From JACTMZ01 sp044359955 (lineage in GTDB: Bacteria; Verrucomicrobiota; Verrucomicrobiia; Chthoniobacterales; JACTMZ01), in NCBI GenBank assembly GCA_044359955.1, contig JBIKLF010000008.1, forward strand, positions 1 through 64,000: a DNA stretch of 64,000 nucleotides, read 5' to 3'. A program made the position numbers and the translations under genes. Shown here piece by piece: positions 34,899 to 42,869 of this stretch. The number at the start of each line of letters is the position of its first letter. Positions within the stretch are counted from its first letter, which is position 1. The notes beneath the pieces are model-generated. The model had not been told where the DNA came from, made no database searches, and worked only from the letters and a program-made list of their open reading frames with translations.

Positions 34899-34924
34899 AA
34901 GGCCGTCCCTGATGGGACGGCCTT
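34899..34924 (-). terminator. Rho-independent terminator downstream of ahcY
   Basis: AAGGCCGTCCC, ATCA-type loop, GGGACGGCCTT: an 11-bp stem with T-rich tracts on both sides (TTTTGTCTT on plus, TTCTTGTCTT on minus). It lies 72 bp past the ahcY stop on the minus strand and could also block readthrough from the other side. Confidence 0.85.
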
Positions 34925-34995
34925 TTGTCTTGGTTTGGTCTGTGGACTGTAAACTGAACACAGCCAACTCACCTGCCCGCCGTGGCGGGCACGTG

Positions 34996-36345
34996 TCAAT
35001 ACCGGTAGTGGTTTGGCTTGTAGGGGCCTTCGACCGGAACGTGCATATACTCGGCCTGTTCTTTGGTCAGGACGGTCAGTTTCACCCCGAGTTTGTCCAA
35101 GTGCAGACGGGCCACTTCCTCGTCCAGAATCTTGGGCATCAGGTGAATGTTGACGTCATACTTTTCTCCCCGCTCCCACAGCTCGAGCTGGGCCAGCACT
35201 TGGTTGGTGAACGAGGTGCTCATGACGAAGCTGGGGTGACCGGTGGCGCAGCCCAGGTTGACCAAGCGGCCCTTGGCCAGAATGATGACCGAGCGGCCAG
35301 AGGCTTTGAAGGTGTAGCGTTCAACCGCACCAATCTCCGCGGGCTTGATTTCGTCCTTGGTCACCCGGCCAGCAGCAACTTCTTTTTCCAGCCAGGCGAT
35401 GTCGATCTCGGTGTCGAAGTGCCCGATGTTGCAAAGAATGGCATCTTCAGCCATTTCCAGCATGTGGTGGCCCAGGATGATGTCGCGGTTGCCGGTGGCG
35501 GCGACGAACAGATTGCCCTCTTTGGCGGCGGCTTCCATGGTGGTCACTTCGAAGCCTTCCATCGCGGCCTGCAAGGCGTTGATCGGATCGATTTCGGTGA
35601 CAATGACGCGGCAGCCATAGCGTTGCAGCGAGTGCGCACAGCCTTTGCCCACGTCCCCGTAGCCGCAAACCACGGCGACCTTGCCGGCCAGCATGACGTC
35701 GGTGGCACGCTTGATGCCGTCGGCCAGGGATTCGCGGCAGCCGTAAAGGTTGTCGAATTTGCTCTTCGTGGCCGAGTCGTTGACGTTGATCGCGGGGACT
35801 TTGAGTTGGCCGGTTTCCACCAACTGCTGCAGGCGGTGGACGCCGGCCGTGGTTTCTTCGCTGATGCCCTTGATCCCGGCGAGCAGCTCCGGATATTTCT
35901 TGTGCACCATGTCGGTGAGGTCACCGCCATCGTCCAGAATCATGTTCAGGGGTTTGCCGGATGGGAAGTGGATCGTCTGCTCGATGCACCATTGAAACTC
36001 TTCCTCTGTTTCGCCTTTCCATGCGTAAACCGGAATGCCCGCCGCGGCAATGGCCGCAGCAGCGTGGTCTTGGGTGCTGAAAATGTTGCAGCTTGACCAG
36101 GTGACTTCGGCGCCCAGTTCAACGAGGGTTTCGATCAACACGGCCGTCTGGATGGTCATGTGCAGGCATCCAGCGATGCGAGCACCGGCCAGAGGCTTGG
36201 TTTTGCCATACTTTTTACGCAGGGCCATCAAGCCGGGCATTTCTGTTTCGGCCAGATCGATTTCTTTGCGGCCGAATTCGGCCAGGCTTAGGTCGGCAAC
36301 TTTGGAGTGCGCGACATTGGTGGGGTTTAGGGTGGTGGTGCTCAT
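34996..36345 (-). CDS. ahcY: S-adenosylhomocysteine hydrolase
   Basis: Splits S-adenosylhomocysteine into adenosine and homocysteine, closing the methylation cycle; 449 aa, NAD-dependent. N-terminal substrate blocks (GCLHMTIQTAVLIETL, SCNIFSTQDHAAAAI), the NAD motif VCGYGDVGKGCAHSLQR, and the conserved C-terminus KPNHYRY with catalytic Lys/Tyr. It lies downstream of metK on the same strand with an S23-type gene between them, so the pair was probably one SAM-cycle operon. Expression is likely governed by the divergent ArsR-methyltransferase regulator via the metK promoter, plus any local promoter. Confidence 0.96.
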   Translation of the reverse strand: MSTTTLNPTNVAHSKVADLSLAEFGRKEIDLAETEMPGLMALRKKYGKTKPLAGARIAGCLHMTIQTAVLIETLVELGAEVTWSSCNIFSTQDHAAAAIAAAGIPVYAWKGETEEEFQWCIEQTIHFPSGKPLNMILDDGGDLTDMVHKKYPELLAGIKGISEETTAGVHRLQQLVETGQLKVPAINVNDSATKSKFDNLYGCRESLADGIKRATDVMLAGKVAVVCGYGDVGKGCAHSLQRYGCRVIVTEIDPINALQAAMEGFEVTTMEAAAKEGNLFVAATGNRDIILGHHMLEMAEDAILCNIGHFDTEIDIAWLEKEVAAGRVTKDEIKPAEIGAVERYTFKASGRSVIILAKGRLVNLGCATGHPSFVMSTSFTNQVLAQLELWERGEKYDVNIHLMPKILDEEVARLHLDKLGVKLTVLTKEQAEYMHVPVEGPYKPNHYRY

Positions 36346-36382
36346 GGTTTTCTTTGATTTGGTGGTTGGTGGTGGAAAGGGT

Positions 36383-36418
36383 GCAGTTTTAAGTTTTTAA
36401 GAATTAAGTTTGTAAGTT
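36383..36418. repeat. Left arm of the S23 cassette
   Basis: AT-rich: TTTTAAGAATTAAGTTTG then TAAGTT, just beyond the S23 stop (minus strand). A 22-nt core is identical to 26327-26348 plus flanking bases. Confidence 0.65.
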
Positions 36419-36423
36419 GGGTG

Positions 36424-36789
36424 TTATTTGGCGGGGTTTTTGCGGATGATGGATTTGCGGAGGCCTTCGGTCATGGCGGAGACTTCACACGCTTCATTTA
36501 CGAGGCTGCGGACTTGGGTGGACGCCAGATAGTTGAGGCGTCCGGCGATGTAGAGCTGGGTGCGCAATTCGCCGGAAGAGCCTTTCGCGATCTTGAGGAA
36601 TTGCCCGAACTCCTTCGCACCTCCGCGTTCCGCGCCCTCGGCAATGTTGGAAGGAATGGAGAGAGCAGAGCGCTCGACCTGAGACTTGAGGCCGGCAGAC
36701 TTGCAGCGATCAAAAGCTTTGAACACGTCGACCGCCAACCGGCAGCCGCGTTGCCAAACTTGAAGATCCTCGAAACTCTGGTAGGCCAT
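36424..36789 (-). CDS. Four-helix-bundle protein (S23 / 23S rRNA intervening-sequence family)
   Basis: A 121-aa, four-helix protein. Typical start YQSFEDLQVWQRGCRLAVDV, the middle block SIPSNIAEGAERGG, and FLKIAKGSSGELRTQL. Founding members are encoded in intervening sequences of 23S rRNA, but most copies are stand-alone and of unknown function. Related proteins (Avd) assist diversity-generating retroelements; no reverse transcriptase is nearby here. It is flanked by AT-rich arms that also occur, without a gene, at 26327-26403. It sits between metK and ahcY as if inserted into their operon. Confidence 0.88.
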   Translation of the reverse strand: MAYQSFEDLQVWQRGCRLAVDVFKAFDRCKSAGLKSQVERSALSIPSNIAEGAERGGAKEFGQFLKIAKGSSGELRTQLYIAGRLNYLASTQVRSLVNEACEVSAMTEGLRKSIIRKNPAK

Positions 36790-36822
36790 GTTCTTAAAAC
36801 TTAAAACTTACAAACCTAAAAC
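36790..36822. repeat. Right arm of the S23 cassette
   Basis: GTTCTTAAAACTTAAAACTT then ACAAACCTAAAAC, ending exactly at the metK stop codon (36823). Compare CTTACAAACTTAAAAC at 26386-26401. Confidence 0.65.
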
Positions 36823-38007
36823 TTATTTTAGTCCCGCCCGGCGGCGGAGTTCTTTTGCTTTCGAAGTGTCCTCCCACGGCGCCCACTTGAGGCCGGATTT
36901 GTGTCCGAAGTGACCGTAGTTGGTTGTCTTGCTGTAGATGGGGCGGAGGAGGTTGAGTTGTTTGACGATGTCGGCGGGCTTGAAACTGAAGGTGCCCAGG
37001 ACGGCGCTTTGCAGTTTGCGTTCGCTGACTTTGTTCGTGCCGAAGGTGTCGATCGTGACCGAGACAGGCTTGGGATAACCGATGGCGTAGGCGAATTGGA
37101 TTTCGGCGCGGTCCGCGAGGCCGGCGGCCACGATGTTCTTGGCCACCCAGCGTCCCATGTAGGCGGCGCTGCGGTCGACTTTGCTCGGGTCCTTGCCGCT
37201 GAAAGCTCCGCCGCCGTGACGACCCATACCGCCGTAGCTGTCGACGATGATTTTGCGTCCGGTCAGGCCGGCGTCGCCCTGCGGTCCGCCGATGACGAAT
37301 TTGCCGGTCGGGTTGACCAAATACTCGGTGTTCTTGGTCAGCATCTTGGCCGGGAGAACCTTCTTGATCAGGTTGTTGACGATGAACTTCTCGATCGTGT
37401 CGTGGGAAACGCCGTCGGCGTGCTGCGTGGAGACGACCACGGCGGTGATTTCCTTCGGCTTGCCGTCGACATAGCGCACGGAGACCTGCGTCTTCGCGTC
37501 GGGGCGGAGCCAGGGGGCTTTGCCGCTCTTGCGGATCTTGGTCAGGTCGCGGCCGAGACGGTGGGCGAACATGATCGGTGCGGGCATCAACTCCGGTGTC
37601 TCGTTGCAGGCGTAGCCGAACATGAGGCCTTGGTCGCCGGCGCCCTGCTCGGAGGTCTTTTTGCCTTTGGCTTTCTTCGCGTCAACGCCCTGCGAGATGT
37701 CCTGGCTCTGCTGGGTGATTGCTTTGGTGATGATCACCTTGTCAGCGTGGAAAACGTCGTCGTCGTTGACGTAGCCGATTTCCCCGATGGCCTGACGCAC
37801 GATCTTTTCGAAATCAAATTTGGCGTCCGTCGTGATTTCACCGGCGAGCACCACCATGTTGCTCTTGACCAGTGTTTCGCAGGCCACACGGCTTTTTTTG
37901 TCTTGGGTCAGGCACGCGTCGAGCACGGCGTCGGAAATGGTGTCGCAAACTTTGTCGGGGTGGCCTTCGCCAACCGACTCGGAGGAAAAGATATAGTCAG
38001 AGGTCAT
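36823..38007 (-). CDS. metK: S-adenosylmethionine synthetase
   Basis: Makes S-adenosylmethionine from methionine and ATP; 394 aa. Blocks: SESVGEGHPDKVCDTISDAV, the GYACNETPELMPAPI methionine/ATP region, GGGAFSGKDPSKVDRSAAY (P-loop-like) and NYGHFGHK at the C-terminus. First gene of the minus-strand metK-S23-ahcY run. The promoter region shared with the divergent regulator contains a 24-bp palindrome at 38070-38093, about 63 bp from the metK start. No SAM riboswitch is visible in the short leader. Confidence 0.97.
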   Translation of the reverse strand: MTSDYIFSSESVGEGHPDKVCDTISDAVLDACLTQDKKSRVACETLVKSNMVVLAGEITTDAKFDFEKIVRQAIGEIGYVNDDDVFHADKVIITKAITQQSQDISQGVDAKKAKGKKTSEQGAGDQGLMFGYACNETPELMPAPIMFAHRLGRDLTKIRKSGKAPWLRPDAKTQVSVRYVDGKPKEITAVVVSTQHADGVSHDTIEKFIVNNLIKKVLPAKMLTKNTEYLVNPTGKFVIGGPQGDAGLTGRKIIVDSYGGMGRHGGGAFSGKDPSKVDRSAAYMGRWVAKNIVAAGLADRAEIQFAYAIGYPKPVSVTIDTFGTNKVSERKLQSAVLGTFSFKPADIVKQLNLLRPIYSKTTNYGHFGHKSGLKWAPWEDTSKAKELRRRAGLK

Positions 38008-38069
38008 TGGAATTGAGAGGTTAAGCCACGAGTTGAAGCCGCTGACACAGCCGCTTTTCCTCGTGACGT

Positions 38070-38093
38070 ATCAACATATCATGATATTTTGAT
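38070..38093. promoter_or_regulatory. 24-bp palindromic operator candidate between metK and the ArsR-type regulator
   Basis: The half-sites ATCAACATATCA and TGATATTTTGAT are reverse complements except for one pair, centred between 38081 and 38082. ArsR-family dimers usually bind 12-2-12 or similar AT-rich palindromes containing ATCAA/TTGAT. The location controls both divergent genes and fits autoregulation with metK control. Confidence 0.7.
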
Positions 38094-38108
38094 GCGTCTA
38101 TCCAAAAA

Positions 38109-39029
38109 ATGACGGGCACCCTGAAAATTCTCAAGCTGCTTTCCGACCCCACGCGGCTGCGGATTCTCCGTCTGGTCGGGCAGGAAGGGCTCACCGTGGC
38201 CGAGTTGCAGCAGATCCTCGGGATGGGGCAGTCGCGGACCAGCGCCCATCTGGCCCAATTGAAGGCCGAGGGGCTGGTGGCCGACCGGCGGGCGGGCAAG
38301 AATATTTACTACACCCGCGGGGGCGCGGTGCCGTCGGCCATCGCGGAACTGATCGAAAGCGGCGGCGAGGAATTGCCCGAAGCGGCGCAGGATGACGCGG
38401 CCGTGAAGCTGGTGCTGCGTCAGCGGCAGGACAAGGCGGGCGAATATTTCAACCAACTGGCCGGCAAATTCGGGCGCACTTATGTGCCGGGGCGGTCCTG
38501 GCGGGCGCTCTCGCATGGTTTGCTCCGTCTGCTACCGCCGATGGTCATCGCGGACCTCGGTGCGGGCGAGGGAACGCTTTCGCAACTGCTGGCGCGGACG
38601 GCCAAGAAGGTCATCGCGGTGGACAACGCACCGGCCATGGTCGAGTTCGGGTCCAAGCTGGCCACCGAGCACGGGCTGAAAAATTTGGAATACCGGCTGG
38701 GTGAGATTGACGATCCACCGATCAAGGCGGGCGCGGTGGATCTCGCGCTCTTCAGCCAGGCGCTGCACCACGCGGCGAGTCCGGGTAAAGCACTGGCCGC
38801 GGCGCACAAAATCCTCAAACCGGGCGGACGGCTCATGGTGCTGGACCTTCTGAGTCACTCCTTCGAGCAGGCGCGCACCCTTTACGCGCACGTCTGGCTC
38901 GGGTTTTCCGAGGTGGAGTTGGTTCGGCTGATCGAGAAGGCCGGTTTCAAGGATGTCGAGGTTTCGGTCGTGAGTCGCGAGGCCAAGGCGCCGCATTTCC
39001 AGACGGTGCTGGCCACGGCGCGCAAATGA
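38109..39029 (+). CDS. ArsR-type HTH fused to SAM-dependent methyltransferase domain (SAM/SAH-cycle regulator candidate)
   Basis: A 306-aa fusion. Residues 1-90 form a winged helix of ArsR type (LSDPTRLRILRLVGQEGLTV, then LQQILGMGQSRTSAHLAQLK). Residues about 140-300 are a class I methyltransferase fold with GAGEGTLSQLLARTAKK, LFSQALHHAASP and RLMVLDLLSHSFEQ. Divergent from metK with a palindrome between, so the fold may serve to sense SAM or SAH rather than to methylate. ArsR-type regulators of the SAM cycle (SahR and relatives) are known in Proteobacteria; assignment here is by architecture and context. Its ATGA overlaps the next gene. Confidence 0.8.
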   Translation: MTGTLKILKLLSDPTRLRILRLVGQEGLTVAELQQILGMGQSRTSAHLAQLKAEGLVADRRAGKNIYYTRGGAVPSAIAELIESGGEELPEAAQDDAAVKLVLRQRQDKAGEYFNQLAGKFGRTYVPGRSWRALSHGLLRLLPPMVIADLGAGEGTLSQLLARTAKKVIAVDNAPAMVEFGSKLATEHGLKNLEYRLGEIDDPPIKAGAVDLALFSQALHHAASPGKALAAAHKILKPGGRLMVLDLLSHSFEQARTLYAHVWLGFSEVELVRLIEKAGFKDVEVSVVSREAKAPHFQTVLATARK

Positions 39030-39730
39030 GCAGAAGCCGGGGTTTTTGGGCCACGAGTCTCGCGCCCGCCGGGATGGCCTTGAAGTTGTATTGGCCGGCC
39101 TTTCTCGCGCTGCAAATTTTCGCCGGTCTGCTCGCGGCGGGTTATTATGCGAGCGGAGCGGTGCGGGACGTGGCTCACTGGTTGTTGGAGTGGAAATCGG
39201 CGGGCGGCCTCCTCTTTGTTGTTGCGGCCAATATTTTCAGCGGCGCGGTCTTGCCCGAAATGCTCAAGGCTCGGTTGCGTCCGCCTGACCGCCCCGCGCC
39301 AACCTGGCGCGACTGGCTGCATTTGTCCGGACTGATGGCGATCTTGGGCCTGGCCGTGAATGAATTCTACCGCGCGCAGGGCGGGTGGTTTGACGGCTTT
39401 GGCGTGGCCACGGCGGTGGCCTTGAAAATTTTGGTCGACCAGCTCGTCTTCGCGCCGCTTTTTGCCCTGCCGCTCGTCGTGGTCTGGTTCGCTTGGCAAG
39501 AAAATAGCTACCGCTGGGGGAGAACCCGGGCCGCGTTGACCCCCTCCGTCTTTCTCCAGCGGTTGATTCCGCTCTACCTGCCGAACCTGTTGTTTTGGGT
39601 GCCGGCCTTGATCGCGCTCTATTCGTTGCCCACCGAGCTGCAGTTCTTGCTATATCTTTTTCTGAACGGCGCTTGGTGCCTGCTCATGATCTTCATCGCG
39701 CGCGAGATGTCGGGCGCGGCGGCAGTCTGA
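39026..39730 (+). CDS. Mpv17/PMP22-like membrane protein
   Basis: A 234-aa membrane protein with about five hydrophobic segments. The ALKILVDQLVFAPLFALPLV stretch and the C-terminal LYLPNLLFWVPALIALYSLP run resemble the Mpv17/PMP22 family (DQxxFAP and W/N-F-x-VP motifs). The role of bacterial members is unknown; eukaryotic relatives are organelle channel-like proteins. Its start overlaps the regulator gene by 4 bp. Confidence 0.6.
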   Translation: MSRSRGFWATSLAPAGMALKLYWPAFLALQIFAGLLAAGYYASGAVRDVAHWLLEWKSAGGLLFVVAANIFSGAVLPEMLKARLRPPDRPAPTWRDWLHLSGLMAILGLAVNEFYRAQGGWFDGFGVATAVALKILVDQLVFAPLFALPLVVVWFAWQENSYRWGRTRAALTPSVFLQRLIPLYLPNLLFWVPALIALYSLPTELQFLLYLFLNGAWCLLMIFIAREMSGAAAV

Positions 39731-39822
39731 GACTGCTCAGGCCTAGTAGTTTAGTTTTGCGTAAGACTAAACGGAGCATTGAACGTACTCAAATTTCGGG
39801 TTGCTCCATCAAAAAAGTGCTG

Positions 39823-39971
39823 TTTACCCTCACGTCTGGCTCGGGTTTTCCGAGGTGGAGTTGGTCCGGCTGATCGAGAAGGCCGGCTTCAAGGATGTCG
39901 AGGTTTCGGTCGTGAGTCGCGAGGCCAAGGCGCCGCATTTCCAGACGGTGCTGGCCACCGCGCGCAAATAG
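39823..39971 (+). pseudogene. Duplicated 3' tail of the ArsR-methyltransferase gene
   Basis: Positions 39831-39971 repeat 38889-39029, the last 46 codons and stop of the regulator gene. Only three substitutions occur in the codons, all silent (GTT/GTC, GGT/GGC, ACG/ACC), and the stop is TAG instead of TGA. There is no start codon or HTH upstream, so it is a fragment. Confidence 0.85.
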
Positions 39972-40058
39972 TCTGAGACAAGGCCGTTAATAGCCTTGTT
40001 GCTGCCGTCGATTCGGCTTAAGGGTCTCACGTCCGAACTTCCGCACTCCCACATTCCC

Positions 40059-41207
40059 ATGCCTGATTCCATCCAAGTCACCTCCAACTCCTCTTGGTTC
40101 AGCCGCCTCGGCAAAGCTTTCACCGGCATCGTCGTCGGCATCGTTCTCATTATTGTCGGAGTCGCCCTGCTTTTCTGGAACGAAGGCCGCGCAGTCAAAA
40201 CCTTCAACACCCTAAAGGAAGGCCAGGGGCTCGTCATCGATATCGCATCCGATTCGGTCGACGAGGGTAACAACGGCAAACTGGTCCATCTCTCGGCCGA
40301 TGCGGTGACGGACGAAACGCTCGTCGATCAGGATTTCGGTGTTTCGGCCAACGCCATCCGTCTGCGCCGCGACGTCGAGATGTATCAGTGGAAAGAAACC
40401 GAGAAGAGCGAAACGCGGAAGAAACTTGGCGGAGGGGAGGAAACGGTGACGACCTACACCTATACCAAGGGGTGGAGCGGCATGTTGAACGACACGGCCA
40501 ACTTCCATGAACCGTCCGGTCACGAGAATCCGTCCGAGTTTCCTTATGACAGCATGACGCTCGATGCGGAGCAGGTCGCGGTCGGTGCGTTTTATCTATC
40601 CCCGGATCTCATCGCGCAGCTTTCCGACTACAAAGACCTTCCCGTGCGCGACGTGCCTGAAGGAGCGGATTGGCCCGAAGACGCGCAGACCGACAAGGGC
40701 GGCATCTACCTCGGCGCCAACCCGGCACGACCGCAGGTTGGTGACGTGCGCATTAACTTTTCGGTGGTCGAGCAGGGCCCGGTCAGCATCGTGGCCGCGC
40801 AAAATGGGGACACGTTCGCCGACTACCAGACCAAGGCGGGTGGTTCCATCGCCATGATCGTTTCCGGCAATGTTCCGGCGCAGCAGATGTTTGAGGATGC
40901 GATCGCCGGGAATACTCTCATCACATGGTTGGTGCGCCTCGGTGGCTTCATCCTCATCTGGATCGGTTTCGGTCTGCTCTTCGCGCCGCTCTCGGTCATC
41001 GCCGACATCGTGCCGCTCTTCGGGAGTCTGGTCGGTGCGGCGACTGGGCTCATCGCTTTCCTTCTGGCTCTGGCCGTCGCCCTCACCGTGATCGCCATTG
41101 CTTGGGTGGTTTTTCGTCCACTGCTCGGCATTGCTCTGCTCGTTCTGGCGGTCGCGGCTGCGGTGTTCGGTTTCCGCGCCTTTGGCAAGAAGCCGCAAGC
41201 CGCATAA
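40059..41207 (+). CDS. TMEM43-family membrane protein
   Basis: A 382-aa protein with an N-terminal membrane segment (GIVVGIVLIIVGVALLFWNEG, residues about 22-42), a large soluble domain and three or four C-terminal membrane helices after residue 290. The FWNEGRAVKT motif and the LVHLSAD...DFGV...LRRDVEMYQW run match the TMEM43 (LUMA) family found in bacteria and animals. Bacterial function is unknown. The start at 40059 gives MPDSIQVT; an upstream extension would enter the duplicated tail region. First of the exported/membrane protein group. Confidence 0.8.
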   Translation: MPDSIQVTSNSSWFSRLGKAFTGIVVGIVLIIVGVALLFWNEGRAVKTFNTLKEGQGLVIDIASDSVDEGNNGKLVHLSADAVTDETLVDQDFGVSANAIRLRRDVEMYQWKETEKSETRKKLGGGEETVTTYTYTKGWSGMLNDTANFHEPSGHENPSEFPYDSMTLDAEQVAVGAFYLSPDLIAQLSDYKDLPVRDVPEGADWPEDAQTDKGGIYLGANPARPQVGDVRINFSVVEQGPVSIVAAQNGDTFADYQTKAGGSIAMIVSGNVPAQQMFEDAIAGNTLITWLVRLGGFILIWIGFGLLFAPLSVIADIVPLFGSLVGAATGLIAFLLALAVALTVIAIAWVVFRPLLGIALLVLAVAAAVFGFRAFGKKPQAA

Positions 41208-41295
41208 CAGCGCTGTCCGTTCGGTCGCTATGAATTTAAACTGGTATGAAATTTACCATTGCCCTCGCTTGCAAAGAGTGACTAAAAGGACGCTT

Positions 41296-41667
41296 ATGAA
41301 GCACCTACTGCATCCTTTTCGCTTTTTAGCGCTGATCTGCGTGATTGGTTTTCCCGCGGCGGCACAGGCGCTCAATCTCGACTTCGAGTTGATCAATGAA
41401 ACCGGTTGGGCCATCAAGGAAATCTATGTCTCCCCCGTGTCGGCAAATGACTGGCATGAGAACCTGATCTCCCAACCGATGGCCGACGGTGAGTCTTACG
41501 AGATAACCTTCAGCCCGGATGCCGACGTCGCGAAATGGGACATGAAGATTGTCTGGGTGGACGAGGGTGAAGACGTGTTTTGGAGGGGCCTCGATTTGAG
41601 CAAAATCTCCAAACTCACGCTGCGTTACAACGCGGAGACCGACGAGACCAGCGCTGAGGCGAAATAA
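41296..41667 (+). CDS. Exported protein of unknown function (123 aa)
   Basis: Start at 41296 with AAGGA upstream gives a signal peptide (HPFRFLALICVIGFPAAAQA). The mature part has the pattern DFELINETGWAIKEIYVSP and DWHENLISQPM, then MKIVWVDEGEDVFWRGLDLS. This small beta-rich domain recurs in exported proteins of many bacteria without assigned function. It ends 17 bp before the transglutaminase-like gene, probably co-transcribed. Confidence 0.72.
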   Translation: MKHLLHPFRFLALICVIGFPAAAQALNLDFELINETGWAIKEIYVSPVSANDWHENLISQPMADGESYEITFSPDADVAKWDMKIVWVDEGEDVFWRGLDLSKISKLTLRYNAETDETSAEAK

Positions 41668-41684
41668 GGCAGCCTTGTCACTCC

Positions 41685-42869
41685 ATGCCGGGAAAATCCT
41701 CCACCGTAGCTCTCCTCCTCTTCTCGGCTTTCGCTCCGCTCGCGGCGTCTGCCGCAGGCGATAACGAGTGGGATCCGGAAATTTATCCGGACGACCAGAT
41801 TTTCCCTTCGCTCATCATCGGCGCGGCGGCCGTTAAGCCCGACAGCGACGTGTTCGCGGTGTGGGAGGGGAACCATATCGGTGACAAGCAGGGGATCGTG
41901 GGCGCCTCGGTCGACGATGTTGCCAAGGGGAGCAAGGTGACCTTGGAAGTGCGCGAAAACGACGTCATGCGCGCCAGCCGGATCGCGGGAACGGCGGAGG
42001 CCGACGGAACGGTCAGCATCTATCCGAAGATCTCCTGGAAATATGACAAGCTGTCCAACATCCGGCAGGTCGTCCCGCTTGACGTGACCATGGAGTTGAA
42101 GATCGACGGCGAAAGTCGCGGTGAGAAAACGGTCACGGCCACCCTGCGCACGGTCAACGACTGCCTCTTCGTTGTGACCGAACCGGGCGACGAAGAGACT
42201 TACTCGGACTACTCCTGGCTCTTTGCCGCCTACGTGAACGAAAACCATCCGTGGGTCGACCAGACGCTCAAAGAGGCGCTCGATACGGACTTGGTGTCGT
42301 CCTTCGACGGCTACCAGAGCGGTGATCCGGAGCAAGTGCTCATGCAGGTTTTCGCTATCTGGAATGTTATGCAGCGCAAGGGGCTCCGTTACAGCAATGT
42401 CACCACCACCGCGGCTGAATCCGGATCGGTCGGCAGCCAACACGTGCGCCTCTTCGATGAATCGGTCAAAGCCGCCCAGGCCAATTGCGTGGACGGTTCC
42501 GTGCTGCTCGCCGCGGTGCTGCGCAAGATCGGGCTGGACCCGCATCTGGTCACGGTGCCCGGGCACATGTTCCTCGCTTTCTCGCTCGATGACGAAACGA
42601 TGGTCGGGCTCGAGACGACCATGATGGGCGCCGCTGATCTCGACGCGGTGGACGAAAAACGCCTGCGCTCATTTCTCAAATTCGATCCCGAGGAAAAGCG
42701 CAACGAGGAGTCGTGGGCGACCTTCGAAGCCGCTCTCGACACCGGCACGCAGGCCCTGCTCGAGGCGGCGAAAATGTTCGACGAGGATCCCAACTACATG
42801 CTGATCGACATGGCAGAAGCCCGCAATGTGGGCATCCTGCCGATCAGCAGCAATGTCGGCGGACGCTGA
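41685..42869 (+). CDS. Exported transglutaminase-like protein
   Basis: A 394-aa protein with signal peptide (TVALLLFSAFAPLAASAAG). The C-terminal half carries a transglutaminase/papain-like triad: NCVDGSVLLAAVLRKIGL (Cys), VPGHMFLAF (His) and a following acidic ETTM. The N-terminal part (about 25-180) looks beta-rich, perhaps Ig-like. Bacterial periplasmic members are proteases or peptide crosslinkers; activity is not certain. Forms a tandem with the preceding 123-aa exported protein. Confidence 0.7.
   Translation: MPGKSSTVALLLFSAFAPLAASAAGDNEWDPEIYPDDQIFPSLIIGAAAVKPDSDVFAVWEGNHIGDKQGIVGASVDDVAKGSKVTLEVRENDVMRASRIAGTAEADGTVSIYPKISWKYDKLSNIRQVVPLDVTMELKIDGESRGEKTVTATLRTVNDCLFVVTEPGDEETYSDYSWLFAAYVNENHPWVDQTLKEALDTDLVSSFDGYQSGDPEQVLMQVFAIWNVMQRKGLRYSNVTTTAAESGSVGSQHVRLFDESVKAAQANCVDGSVLLAAVLRKIGLDPHLVTVPGHMFLAFSLDDETMVGLETTMMGAADLDAVDEKRLRSFLKFDPEEKRNEESWATFEAALDTGTQALLEAAKMFDEDPNYMLIDMAEARNVGILPISSNVGGR

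Larger units (their letters stand above)
34659..34995. other. Intergenic region with partial repeat and terminator
   Basis: Contains the promoter side of the aldo/keto reductase gene, a damaged family B repeat (34832-34887) and the ahcY terminator (34899-34924). No gene is seen. Confidence 0.5.

Noticed and set aside
36424..36789. Diversity-generating retroelement (S23 proteins resemble Avd)
   Set aside because: No reverse transcriptase and no template/variable repeat pair nearby.
36823..38108. SAM or SAH riboswitch in front of metK or ahcY
   Set aside because: The leaders are too short and show none of the conserved cores; the palindrome and regulator explain control better.
39722..39772. 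Two small hairpins after the Mpv17-like gene as a terminator
   Set aside because: Stems of 6-7 bp without a T-run; too weak to annotate.
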